DNA of 64,000 bases from Nissolia schottii (lineage: Eukaryota; Streptophyta; Magnoliopsida; Fabales; Fabaceae), in NCBI GenBank assembly GCA_003254905.1, contig QANU01011901.1, positions 168,951 through 232,950 on the forward strand, given 5' to 3'. The notes beneath the pieces were generated by a model, which had not been told where the DNA came from, searched no databases, and saw only the letters and a program-made list of their open reading frames with translations. A program made the translations under genes and the position numbers. This document shows, in pieces, positions 41,301 to 53,099 of the stretch. Each line of letters starts with the position of its first letter. The stretch's first letter is position 1.

Positions 41301-44300
41301 TGCCATTTCCATGGTCTCAGCCGCTGAATGGGAAGGGTTAGAGAAGGAGGTTCAGCTTGACCCTAAACTCAGAGGTATCATACATGATTTGCTGTCAGGA
41401 AAGGAAGTTCCAACTGGGTATACATTAAAGAATGGAAGGCTCCTGCACCAAGGTTGTTTGGTAATCCCTAAAAATTCTAATTTAATTCCCAAGATATTGG
41501 ATGAATTCCATGATACTAAATTGGGAGGGCACTCTGGGTTTTTTCGCACTTATAAAAGAATTTCAGCGGGGCTGTTACAACCCCTTCCTATTCCGACAAA
41601 TGTTTGGTCAGATATTGCCATGGATTTCATTAGGGGTCTACCAAAAGCACAAGGGAAAGACACCATCTTTGTTGTGGTGGATAGATTAACAAAAGATGCC
41701 CATTTCTTCCCTTTGAGTCACCTTTATTCAGCAAAAGAAGTTGTAGAGCTGTTTGTGAAAGAAGTAGTAAAACTCCATGGCTTCCCGAATTCCATCATTT
41801 CAGACCGTGATCGGTTGTTCATTAGTGCTTTCTGGTTAGAAATCTTCAAGGCAGCAAGTACGACACTCAAAATGAGTTCAGCCCATCACCCCCAAACAGA
41901 CAGGCAAAGTGAAGCGGTTAATAAATGCGGGGAAACTTATCTTCGGTGCTTCACAAGCTCTGAACCAAAGCAGTGACCTCGTTGGTTGAATTGGGCAGAA
42001 TATTAGTATAACACCAATTATCATGGCTCCATAAAAATGACCCCCTTCGGGGAACTATACGGCAAGGAACCCCCAATTCTATTACGAGGAGGAGGAGAAG
42101 CTGCGGTTGAAGAAGTTAGAAATCTCATGGACGAAAGAAATCAGAAGTTGGACGAACTGCATTTCCAACTGGATAGGGCCCAAAACCGAATGCGGACGTA
42201 TGCGGACAAGAGGAGAAGAGACATGTCCTTTGAGCCAGGAGAACAGGTTTACCTCAAGCTGCAGCCTTATCGAATGAAAACTCTGGCAAAGAGAGTAAAT
42301 CAAAAGCTGAGTGCAAGGTTCTATGGTCCATTCGAGATTCTTGAGAAAATTGGACCAGTGGCCTATAAGCTAAGTCTACCGGAAGGAGCTCGAGTACATC
42401 CAGTCTTCCACGTTTCTCTGCTAAAGAAATGTGTCGCACCTACTGGGAAGGTTCAACCTCTCCTAACTGCCCTTGCAAAGGAATACGAATTACAGGTTGA
42501 GCCGCCAGAGATCATTCCTGTCCGGAAAAATGAAGCAGGACAATTGGAAGTATTGATCAAATGGAAGGACCTCCCAGACTTTGAGAATTCATGGGAAACA
42601 ATAGCAAAAATTCAGGCGGTTTTTCCTTCCTTTCACCTTGAGGACAAGGTGGTACTTCAAGGTGGGGTATTGTTACATACCCGGCAGCTGAAGCTGAGTC
42701 AACTGGGCAGGCTAACCAAAAAGGAAAGAAAATAATTCCCTTCCCATATGATTATTCTAGGAGGCACAAGAAAGGAAAGAGCAAAATATAAGGAAGCAAT
42801 AACTGATTTGTTAGCAACAAATCAGGGGTTGAGAGAGTTATTAGAGGAAAGAATAATCAATAATAAATTAGTTGGAGACAAATAAGGAATGGAGGATTTT
42901 TTGGAGAAAATAAAGCAAATCCCTTGATTCTCTCCTATTGAGAGAATTATAAGTGAGATCATGGGGGGAAGGAGAGAAGGCATTCAGGATTTCAGTGGTT
43001 AGGAGGGCCAAGGGATCCTTAATTCCCAGAATATTTTCCTATTTTCTGTCATTAATTTCCATCCTTTAGCCACCATTGTTATGTTCTGAACTGAAATTCC
43101 CCATTGGAATTTCAGCATAATTAATAAACACTGAGATATTGCAGCAAATCCTTTTTTTCTCTCGGTACCAGTGTAACACAGTATCTTTAACAGAAAGCAT
43201 TTGTCTGCATAAGTGCATATTGTGCTTGTAAGATCTGTTATTGCATCTACTGGGTTTTAATATGGCCTAAAGCTACAGCAAACTCTAACTTTACATGAAA
43301 GTTAAGAAACTTAGAAAACGTCTCTTGACAAAAAAGCATAACAAGCGTACATATATTTACCCCAGACAATTCATCTTTTGCATTCAGAAACATTATACAT
43401 TAACCCAAATACCCTTGGTGGGGGTCACTTCCAGATCTACTTTTGAAAAATACTTAATGGATTATCATGCACTTATTCTCTTCTTTTTAGTGAAGCAAAA
43501 CATGTGTATGCTTCCATGTTTTGTCATCAACTTAATCATAGATGTATTTTACAGGTTGAGACAATATCCATGAGAAGTGATTCAGGAGATGAGAAGCCAT
43601 CCTCTACATGGGACGCTGATTATGCTTTATCAAAGATAATAGGAGGAGATGCTTTGTGTTCCTCATTAATGCTTGTTAAAGGTAATGAAGATAATAGCAG
43701 CAAATTGTTGGAGACTAAATTAGAAAAAGTGTGTAAGGATCTTGAAGAAGTCAAGTTACTTAATGACCAATATAAAGAGAAATGCGCATTACAGTTATCC
43801 CAGAAACAGCAGACTGAAATAGTCTGTCAAGAGGTTGAGATGGAGACAACCAGAACAATTCTTCATTTGCAGGAAGAGGTTGCCACTCTTCAGTCAGAGT
43901 TAGACGAGAGGTTATGCTCCATTGCTCAAGAAAACACAGAGCTGCGGAATATGGTTGCAGCAAAAGAAGAGGAGAATAGGACATTGTGTTTGGAGTGGGA
44001 AAAAGCAATCTTGGAACTGACAACCTTCCTTTCAGATGGCTCTAGATCCCTAAAAACTGCCTGTGGCCAAGTTAAAAGCATTTCTTCATTTCCCCAGGTT
44101 GATGCCAGAATTAGTGAACATATTGACATGGCTGTAAAAAGTTATGGTGAGAAGGAGGAAACAATACAGAAGCTACAAAGTAGCTTGGAGGATGCACAAA
44201 AGATGGTGTTGGACATGGATGTGAAAATAAGTTCCTTAAAGGAAGTGACTGTAGCCTTAAGTGCATGTCAACAACTAGAGAATATTGAAGGCATTGAAGA

Positions 44301-47300
44301 GGTTAGTCAACTAAGAGTGTTGTTGGATGAGAAGACCAATATGATAATGATGCTGGAAAGTGAAATAATATACAAAAACAATCAACTTTGTAAAGCAACT
44401 AAACAAGCTGATGCTGCATTTCTAGTAGCGAAATGGCTTTCTGATAGTTATAATGTAGCTCACATGAATGGTGTTGGCAGGGACATTTCCATCTGTGAGC
44501 TAGATACCCAAGCCAAACTGGGTAGTTGTACTGATTCTGGGAATGAAGATATGGGAAATAATCTGATACCAAATGATCTTATGGCTCAAGTTCAATTAAT
44601 AAAATTAGAAGTACTGGAGTTGGAGAATACTGTAAGAGCCTTGTTTGAAGATCCAGAAACACAGACAGAGGCTTTCCAAAATTGTGTCTTGGGTCTTTCT
44701 TCTGCTTACACGGACTTGATTCAGGAATTGATCAAAGAAACTCAGGCCATCAGGAAAGAAGCAAGTGCTTTAAAGATGCATCATACAAGTTCTCAGTCTT
44801 GTGGTGTTGATTCCCTAACATTAAATGCAATCCTCAGTCCGGTGTTTCCAGGCCAGTGTCACACACTGCCTCAAATAAAGGAACAACTTGTTGAAATGAA
44901 TAGAAGATTGAATGTCATAGAGAAATGTATTAGCACAGAAGTAGATGTGTGTAGTGTTTCACTGGTGGATGAAGATCTCATAGATGCTGATGAGCTGAGT
45001 GCTGATAGTTCTTCATCCTCTGAGTTGTCAACTGAAACTGAAAGCATTGCTTCTGGAAGCAAGTCATATGAATCCTCATATGCTTGCAACTTTAAGTTAA
45101 CTGGAAAAATAAATGAACAAGTAGTACTCCAAAAATCTGATGGAGGCACTGTAACTCAATCTGATGATCACAAATCATCAAATACACACGAGCATGTGAA
45201 AAGGCCAATCCATAGTAAAGTAGCGGTGTCCTGTCTGATTAAAGAATTAGATGCTGCATATTATAGTTTTCAAAGAATATCTGTTCATTTATCTGCTCTG
45301 CTCAAAGAATTGGACGATGGATCCAGTTCTTACCCAAAAGGTATTTCACTATTACTTCCTTTATTCCATCCATAAATATATATCTTCTGAAATGTTTCGT
45401 CCTTTTAACATTTAGTTATCTGAAATGTACTGCATGTGAGTTTAAATCTTGTAAATGATGAATGGCAGAACTGAAAAGGGAAGCTCCGTCTTTCCAGTTG
45501 AGGATGCATAAAGATGGACCAGGCTGCGAGAATGAGACAGAGGTATGTAACTTTCCACTTGGTGGTGAAACTATATGAAATTACTGCACTGGGTATTAAA
45601 ACTACTGCTTGTTTGACAGCCATTGAACTTTCCACTTTATGGGAATTGAAGCATTTATCTCTTATGTTCTTTACTTCTCTTCTCATGATTCAGGTATTTA
45701 GTTATGGGGAAAATAAGTCTGCTGATTGCTTCTTAACCAAATTTATGGAAGTTCATGCAACGGTGAAGGAAGCAGATATTACCCTACATGCTTTGACAAA
45801 GGCACTTGAAGATTCAAAACAGTTGACTGCTACATGGAAGCAGGCTGGTGAAAACTTGATGATTGAGAGATCAAGCTTGGCAAAAGAGATTCAAAACCTG
45901 AACTATTCAATACTTAATAAAGAAGAGGAGAATCAGTCATTGAAGGATCACATCCATTTCAGTTTGATAGAGATGGCAAACTCAGTTTCTAAGCTAGAAG
46001 AGTGTTTCTTGCAAGTGCAAACTGATGTGGAGAAGAGATTCATGATAATGTATTCTGACATTCTTCTGATGGGTCAGGAGATGCTATACTTTATGCATTG
46101 CCTGCGGTCATCATTAGAAGATATTTGCTCTCAGATAGTGGATAAAGGGTTTGAATCTTCAGTTCTGTACAACTGCTGGTTAACAGAGCTGATCAGTAAA
46201 TTTGCCTGCTTTAGTGTAAACCATGAATCCCAATCACTGAGGCAAGGGGAATTTCATAATTTGCAAAAGATTTGCTCAAATGGTGCAGAGCTTGTCAAGT
46301 GTACAGCTAATGAAGGCACAGGGAAGGGAGCTGAAAGTATGTCAATCCACAATGCACAAGTGAAGCCAGACTTGCCCAATGTTGAAGTCTTACATGAAAA
46401 TAAGGCTCTTAGAAAGGAGTTAGAGAGGAAACAAGAATTATTAGAGGGTTTACTTTTTGACTTTAGGCTGTTGCAAGAATCAGCTTCTACTAGCAAAGAC
46501 ATTAAGGATCAGACTGAGACGGCAATATGCTCTTTAAGCCAAGTTCGGTATGAGCTAGCAATTAAAGCAAGTCAGCTTGAGGATATATTGGCTCAAAACA
46601 GGAAACTTGAAGGTTCTCTTGCTGACACTGAAAAAGCTTTAACTACGGCAAACTGTGAGCTTACGCTTGCCAATGAATCAATTGACAAACTTTCTGATCA
46701 AAATGTGGAGTTAAGGGAACTCATGAAAGAATTATATGCAAAGAACTCTGAAGCTGAAGGGCTATTGGATGAACATAAAGAGGTGATTAAAGGCTTGGAA
46801 AAAGAAATTGCTAATTTGACAATTTCACTGGAAAATCAATCAATTTCTTTGTTTGAAAGCCTCGAGGATGAACTAAGAAAGGTGATAATAGAGAGAGACC
46901 AACTCCATGAAGAAGTTTGTGTCTTGAATGATAAGCTTGAGATGGCATATTCATTGGCAGATGAAAAGGAGGCTATTGCTGTGGAAGCCCGTCAGGTATC
47001 TACATGTTGATCATCTCTTCTACTTTCTATAGTCACTATTGCTATTGGTGGAACTGCCTTTTGTCTAACTGAAATTATATTTGTAGGAGTCAGAGTCTAG
47101 TAAGCTCTATGCTGAGCAAAAGGAAGAGGAAGTCAAGATTCTGGAACATTCTGTTGAGGAGCTTGAGAGTACAATAAATGTATTAGAGAATAAGGTTAGT
47201 TGCATGTGTAGAAATTTACAGGGAAGTAATTCAAAGCATCGTGAAGCTAGGCAATATTCCACTATCATGCATGGCTGATGCTTAAAATAGTATGGTAGGA

Positions 47301-50193
47301 TACTTGAACTGGCCTTTTACTTATTAGCTCTTTACTGACTAAACTGCATTGCTCTTAAGGTGCATGAAATGGATGAGGAGGTAGGTAGACATCGTTTAAT
47401 TAGCGATTCACTCGAAACTGAACTCCAAGCTTTGAAAGAGAGATTATTGTTAATTGATAACTTACCTCAGCATGCAGATTCAGATAGCACGAGTGTTCAC
47501 CCTGATGACCAAATGTCTAGGTTAGAGCTGCTATCCTTTACTTGATTTATATTATTGTTTAATCTTGATCAGCTAAAAAAGTAAAAGTTGTTTATGCTAT
47601 AATCTAATTCGGTGTTGTTGCATCACTAAAAGAGATTGAGGATGATAACAATCTAATAATTCGAACTCTTCTAGTGATGTGTAGGCACATGATTAGATCA
47701 GGGGGTAAACAAATTTGTTACTTCTGAAGTTGATCAACATTAATTTCACTGCATTATTGACTTCTGATTTAGCCATGTAGCCTACCCTACTTGACTGGAA
47801 AAGACTTTTGTTGTCATTAGTTTCTGATTTTATTTCTCCATTTTGTCCATTATACCAAAAACTCTGATGAAGGCGACTGCCCATTAAAATATTGGAACTT
47901 CACGAGACATTAAATCGGATTAAGTTTCTTGAAAAGGAAAACAAAGAACAAGATAAGGAGGTACTCTCCTCGAATTCCCAGATTTTTCATTCAAAAACTA
48001 TTTAATCATACGACATTCTTGTTTGTCTTTAAGTCTGACATTTTGTTTTTCATTTTGAAAGATAAAAAAGTACAGAGAGTACATCTCTGAACTTGTATTA
48101 CATGCTGAAGCCCAAGCATTGCAGTACCAACAGAAGGTACACACGTAGATATAAGTTCATGTTCTATCAACAACTTTTATGGGGCACCTTGTGTTAAAAT
48201 TACTATCACATGAAACCTAATATCATCTATTATTCTTACCTTACCATCTCTTTTTCTTCCCAATCCTTCTGGGTTTAGTACAAGTGCCTGGAGTCCATGT
48301 TCCGCGAAGTGAAAACAGAAGTGTCATATTCGTCAACTGTACCAACTTCAGAGAAAATTGAGAAAAGCTCTACAAGGATGAGAGGCTCAAGCTCACCGTT
48401 CAGATGCATTTCAAATCTTGTTCAGCAGATGCATCAGGAGAAAGATCAAGAGTTGTCGGCAGCAAGGCTCCGCATGGAAGAACTGGAAGCACTTGCTGCT
48501 AGCCGCCAAAAGGAGGTATTTAACCTTTTTGGACACTTGTTCCCTGTGTTTTATTTGATATATGATTGCCTCATGAATCATGACGATTACAATCACTTAC
48601 ATACCTACATTGTGGATGAAATACATATAGCCATTATTCATCTAAAACCAAACTAATATCTCCCTTTGTTTTATGTTGGATACCTTGTATTAAAATAGAT
48701 TCCATAACTAGTGATAAGTATCAACAGTTCAATAACAAACAACTGAGCCTTGTCTTGTCGAGTGTCGACTGCATTGATCAAACAAAATCAATGTCGTCTC
48801 ATAGACCATGTTCTTTTCAAGAATTAACAGTTCAATCATGGATTAAAATTTTATGTTGGATCAGCTCTGCATGCTACAAACAAGGCTGGCTGCCGTTGAC
48901 AGTATGACTCATGACGTCATTAGAGACCTTCTCGGTGTCAAACTGGATATCACTAGCTATGCCGTAAGTTTCAGCTTCATTTTTCAATTCTGGGATTTTG
49001 TGGATGCCATTTCTCATTGATCTGCATTAATGCATTTTCGCTTCTTGGATGTTTTAGAACTTGGTAGATCAAAACCAGATTGTGAAATTAGTGGAAGAAG
49101 CTCATCATCAAAGAGAGGAATTCTCCGCAAAGGTACTCAATGCCGAGATTGTGACAAACTATTTTTTTTATCACTTGCTTATCTTAATTATCATTTCTAT
49201 TTCATTAGGAAAAAGAGAATTACAATCTAAGGCTGCAGATTAATGATCTCATTGAAGAAAGAGAAAGGTTAGTAATGCATACTTGCGAAATCATCTGTCA
49301 CCAAAATGCTTTTACCTTGATGGTTATAGAATTCAATTAATTGTCTTCAATTTGGAATAGCTCATGTTTCTAGAACTACCGGTGTTTCTCCGTCATATTT
49401 TAACTTCTATCATTTACCAAGTGTCGAGACAAAATGGAAAAAAATATGGCTTGGAGTTATGAGTTAATTAATCAAATAAGAGATGCTCACAAATTCCATA
49501 TTTAAACATAGAAGACACATCTATCTCATACCTTTTTTATTCATATTCCAAAGCTCGAAATTCAACGGACATTATTTGCAATATGCGTCCATGCTACTTG
49601 AGTGTACAACTATAATATGGTATAACCGCTCCAACTTTCATTTTAAAGTTTTCTCACTACATTTAATTCGCCACTCAGCTGCATATCGGAACTGAAAGCT
49701 AAAGAGACAGATACAATTGCTAGTCAAATAGCAGTGCAGCAACTCCAAGAGCGAGATCAGTTGCTTTCTGCACAAAATGAAATGTTGAAGGTAGGGCACT
49801 CCACATAATTGTGACCCATATTTACCCACAAGAAATAAAGATATGTTCATAGTGGTATTTGCTGATTCTTATTGTAGATGGATAAGACCAATCTCATGAA
49901 GAAGGTTGCAGAACTGGATGAAATGTTGAAAAAACTTCTCGGGACACGAAATACCCAACAGCATCTCCCACAGTCGTCAAGGAATCAGGCATGCCTTCTA
50001 ATATTCATCCCATCATAGATTCTTTTTTTTTTAACTCATGAGCCTTTCATTTTGGGTCTTACAGGATAGCAGCGCTCTGAATTTGGGTAACGCTGGTTTC
50101 AACAAGAGGTCGTCACAATCTGAACGACTATCTCGTGTAAATGACGAGCTTGCTTGGTATTGTAAATCAGCTGGCAATAATTTACACGGCTGA
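32338..50193 (+). CDS. Kinesin-12 family motor protein (phragmoplast-type)
   Basis: Plus-end-type motor of the plant kinesin-12 group, expected at the phragmoplast or division plane; predicted 2,300 aa. Exons by eye: 32338-32853, 32965-33120, 33466-33549, 33650-33769, 33886-33999, 34090-34182, 34308-34468, 34557-34631, 34910-34997, 35102-35160, 35260-35323, 35536-35601, 35698-35859, 35978-36082, 36272-36507, 36604-36664, 36769-36822, 36906-36964, 37397-37610, 43555-45340, 45469-45542, 45694-46995, 47087-47194, 47360-47520, 47873-47960, 48062-48136, 48279-48515, 48865-48963, 49058-49132, 49209-49267, 49679-49790, 49878-49988, 50065-50193. All phases match. The motor spans about residues 173-510: P-loop GQTGSGKT (251-258), SSRSH (377-381), LVDLAGSE (407-414). 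A Ser/Pro-rich head precedes it and long coiled coils follow. The N-terminus resembles KIN-12E/F to me; the length is nearer POK1/POK2, so the subtype stays open. One intron holds a retrotransposon, and the last intron uses a GC donor. Confidence 0.9.
34748..34820. repeat. Trinucleotide (TTA/CTA/CTG) repeat in a kinesin intron
   Basis: A mixed run of ATT, ACT and GCT triplets inside the intron between exons 8 and 9. Confidence 0.9.
37665..38172 (+). repeat. 5' LTR of the chromovirus
   Basis: 508 bp, starting TGTTACATACCCGG and ending CCAGTGTAACA. It contains AATAAA-type A-rich signals near its end. Confidence 0.95.
38175..38186 (+). other. Primer binding site, tRNA-Met type
   Basis: TGGTATCAGAGC, complementary to the 3' end of initiator tRNA-Met, two bases after the 5' LTR. 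Confidence 0.9.
38209..42735 (+). pseudogene. Broken gag-pol of the chromovirus
   Basis: Gag opens at [20 protein letters not shown] (38209) and has stop codons at 38542 and 38830. A CCHC knuckle, [14 protein letters not shown], lies near 39280-39320. The protease active-site region reads [10 protein letters not shown] near 39516, without the expected D-S/T-G. Reverse transcriptase runs from about 40070 to 40720 with a frameshift or small deletion near 40275, and its active-site box reads VFSDI where the family has two adjacent Asp. RNase H (40950-41285) has several stops. Integrase loses its zinc-binding CxxC part between 41560 and 41590 but keeps the D-D-E core region. A chromodomain-type segment ([16 protein letters not shown]) lies near 42550-42600. 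The final frame runs about 65 bp into the 3' LTR. Confidence 0.9.
42671..43178 (+). repeat. 3' LTR of the chromovirus
   Basis: 508 bp, preceded by a purine-rich tract (AAGGTGGGGTAT, 42659-42670) that is the likely polypurine tract. It matches the 5' LTR at about 97%. Confidence 0.95.
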
Positions 50194-51200
50194 AAACCAG
50201 TTTTTTTGGTGTTGGATGCCGCAGCATTTAATTTAAATTGTATAGATGTCCGCTTGTTGTTTGAATTGGTAGTTGCATTGAATTGATGCACTACCCCACC
50301 CATGAACGGAGGAAAAAATACCCTGTAATTATTTGAACAGACATTCTCTTTGTAGTATTTGTAAGTTGTCTTTAGAGTGGGGTAGATGTCAGTCTCTTGA
50401 GCTTTAAAAAGTTGTGAGACGGGGAAAAGCTTGTAATTCAGTTGATAAAGTATAATTTAATGTTTGAGGTGTGCCGATTTATCATGTATACTATGGGGTC
50501 CACTTTCTTCTTGTCCACTTTTCTCAATCATCTCTTGATGTATGTGTGGTGTCAAGCTTGTGTACAAATTACGTGCCTTGACCATACTATCATATATTTC
50601 GATAGGCTACAAAAGGCATACCTGTAACAACAACTGTTTGCCAAGTACTGAAAAGGGGAACAAAATAACATACATTCCCCCCTTCCTTTTCTGAATTACC
50701 TTCTATCTTTCTAATTAAGAGAGCTTCCATATAAAATTATAAAGTATGTTAGATGCACTTACATGAAAAGGTATACCTGTAAAACTTTAGTAATAGCAAA
50801 AAGTGAGTTCACCATTGTTTTTAGTCTAGTCAACTTGCTATGATTGATTGTTTCCACCATCACCACTCTGTTCCATGGTATGTCAAAACAAAAGCAGCGA
50901 ATCAGATTTGCTTTTAATCAACAAAAACAGATGATATATTCTTTTCGAATTCAAAAACCAAAAATGTATGAGCCATGTTATTCTCTTTATTCTCCAATGT
51001 TTTTTCTTTTTTATACTTTTAAATTCATTTATAATTTAAAAAAATAAAAAAGACTAACATTGAAGAAGAGAGAGAGTAATTTAAACACATAATATGGATA
51101 AGTAGAAAGAAGAAAATTGACCACTTTAAATTTTTTATATTTCATGACAAGTCTCAAATACTGATCACGTGCCTCCGGGCTACGAAGTACGAACCGTGGA
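50194..51200. other. Kinesin 3' UTR and intergenic DNA
   Basis: The first few hundred bases after the kinesin stop are probably its 3' UTR. The rest is AT-rich, with no coding potential I can support. Confidence 0.5.
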
Positions 51201-51450
51201 CTAAACTCTATCCAGAGCTTTCTTTACATCATCAGATTTCTGTCTCCGCCCAATGCTAAGAAATTCATACCCATCACTTATCTCAGCATCTTTGGCTGCA
51301 ATGCCAACTGACTGCTCAACTCGGAATCCTCGCAGACCAACTCCTTTTCTTCTCCATCGCAGTATCACCTTTCCCACAATGCTAACAGACCAAACAACTT
51401 TTTTGTACTGCTTCCGAACTTGGTGACCTCTAATATGCGCCCATACAGAA
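51201..51450 (-). pseudogene. CAMTA IQ-motif exon fragment
   Basis: The minus strand encodes AHIRGHQVRKQYKKVVWSVS followed by ILRWRRKGVGLRGFR, the IQ and adjacent calmodulin-binding region of plant CAMTA transcription factors, then a DVKKALDRV segment ending at a stop (51201-51203). Functional CAMTAs continue past this point, and no upstream ankyrin or TIG exons are found on this strand. It is therefore an isolated relic. It lies about 3.2 kb from the CG-1 half of a CAMTA-like relic, in the opposite orientation, with the PPR gene between. Confidence 0.8.
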
Positions 51451-51740
51451 GAATCAAGTCAAATGAGGATGCAATATTACCTCCATTGCAAAAGCATGCA
51501 AGGACAATAAAATAAATTAATAGAACACTAATGCTAATGAAAATTGGCAAACTGACAGCTAGGACAGACATGCAGCTAAAATCGACATTGCAAGGGCAAT
51601 ACATGAAATGGCAAATGCCAAATGAAATCACAATATGTTACATGCTGCATTTACAGAAAAGCTCCAATCATCACAACAATTTCAGACTTTGCAACCCAAA
51701 AAAAAAACTATTTTTCAGAAAGGAAAAAAAAAAAAAAAAN

Positions 51741-52498
51741 TGCACATATGCCCAATTAAAGTTTGCACATATGCCCATCTAAAGTTTGTACATCATGCCA
51801 CAAGCTAAAATATGCACTTTCTGTGCATAAAAAAAGGCTTAATGCATGTATCAATCCATCGAATGTTTATATATACAAATCGTATCAAACTGTTTATAGT
51901 GTTTATGGTTTAATGGGGTGAAATGTTGAGAATGTGCTAACGTGCACATCCTCCACACGCAAATAGACAAATGATGTGCCTGCAAATAATGTTTGCACAT
52001 ATGCCCAATTAATGTTTGCACACATGGCAACTTAATGTTTGCACATTATGCAACACGTCAAAATATGCACAAAAATGCTTAATGCATGCTTCAACGCTCC
52101 AGAAATTGACAAAACCTCCAAACAAAACAAAATCTCCCATGCAAATCAACAACAAACGCGCATAAGAATTCACCACATAGTCATTGATTGACATTTTCGA
52201 TTTTGATGATTCCAGCTGCCGATACGAGCTCGCGATTTTGCTTCTCTGTTTGGTATGGATATTGATAGGTTTAAAATGATTCTGTTTGCAATTTTTCTGA
52301 GAGAATCACGGTGCATAAGGATACAATTCTATTGCAAAATGATGCGATTTGAAAATAGGGAATATTTAATGCGCGTGGGACTGTGTGTTTTCTAAATGAA
52401 GAAAGGGTACAGTATTCTGTATTAATTGACAATAATACCATATAAAATGGCGATGTATGTACGGGTGTATAGTTTTTGGGTGTAGATGTAGCAGAACT
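51741..52498 (-). mobile_element. Second copy of the WAK-intron repeat family
   Basis: Bounded on the right by sequence whose complement reads AGTTCTGCTACATCTACACC, matching the left end at 19286. On the left it abuts a poly-A run and an N at 51740. It holds a two-unit internal tandem repeat. A short minus-strand frame at 52009-52194 looks accidental. Confidence 0.5.
51755..52100. repeat. Two-copy tandem repeat, ~235-bp period
   Basis: GTTTGCACATATGCCCA followed by repeated TTAAAGTTTGCACA-type motifs and GGCTTAATGCATG occurs near 51760-51860 and again, slightly changed, near 51990-52095. Confidence 0.75.
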
Positions 52499-52639
52499 GT
52501 TATTCCAATAACTAAGATTTTTTTTTTTAATTATAAAAAAGTCAACTTTGGATTCAGCTGAAGTGCAAGTTAACTTAATCTGGCCCACAAAGCCCACAGA
52601 CCTTTGAGGCTATTTTCTTTTGGGCTTCGGCCTCTGAGT

Positions 52640-53099
52640 TGACCGAAGAAAAAAATTCATACAGCAGTTCAGTGCAGCCATTTTGGGTTTTGGTTTTTCG
52701 TCACTGCAACACCGTATCGATCATTTCGGTAACTCTAGAATCTAATCTATGTTACATGTAACAGTGGTGGATGAGTTATCTTAGTGTTCTGATTTCTTCA
52801 CGTTGAGTTGAATCACCAGGAACATGTAGGCATGAGTGCATAGTTATTTGATAGATTGCCCACAAAGTGTTTGATAAAATGTCTAAACTAAAAGTCCTCA
52901 TTGAACATGACAAAATCATTAATATAAAATTCTTTTAAGAAAATAAAAATAAAAAAATTAGTTCTTGGGCACATCTTTGCATTTGTCTCTTTCTGTTTGT
53001 GCCATACAAATCCCTCTACTCATTTGCCCCTACTGATCAAATAAGTATTTATTTCTGCAGGATTCCTGTTCCTTGTGTCACGAGGTGCCCCAGTAGTAT
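52640..53099 (+). other. 5' leader of the PPR gene with a leader intron
   Basis: A donor at 52728/52729 (TTCG|GTAACT) and an acceptor after CTGCAG at 53060 define a probable leader intron. The start codon lies 40 bases after the acceptor. Confidence 0.5.

Larger units (their letters stand above)
37665..43178 (+). mobile_element. Decayed Ty3/gypsy chromovirus LTR retrotransposon in kinesin intron 19
   Basis: A 5,514-bp element in the same orientation as the kinesin gene. It has two 508-bp LTRs (TGTTAC...TAACA), a tRNA-Met-type primer site, gag, pol in the order protease, reverse transcriptase, RNase H, integrase, and a C-terminal chromodomain. Flanks are CAGTG (37660-37664) and CAGTA (43179-43183), a target duplication with one mismatch. 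By eye the LTRs differ by 15 substitutions and two compensating 2-bp indels, about 3%. The coding region is broken many times. Confidence 0.93.
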
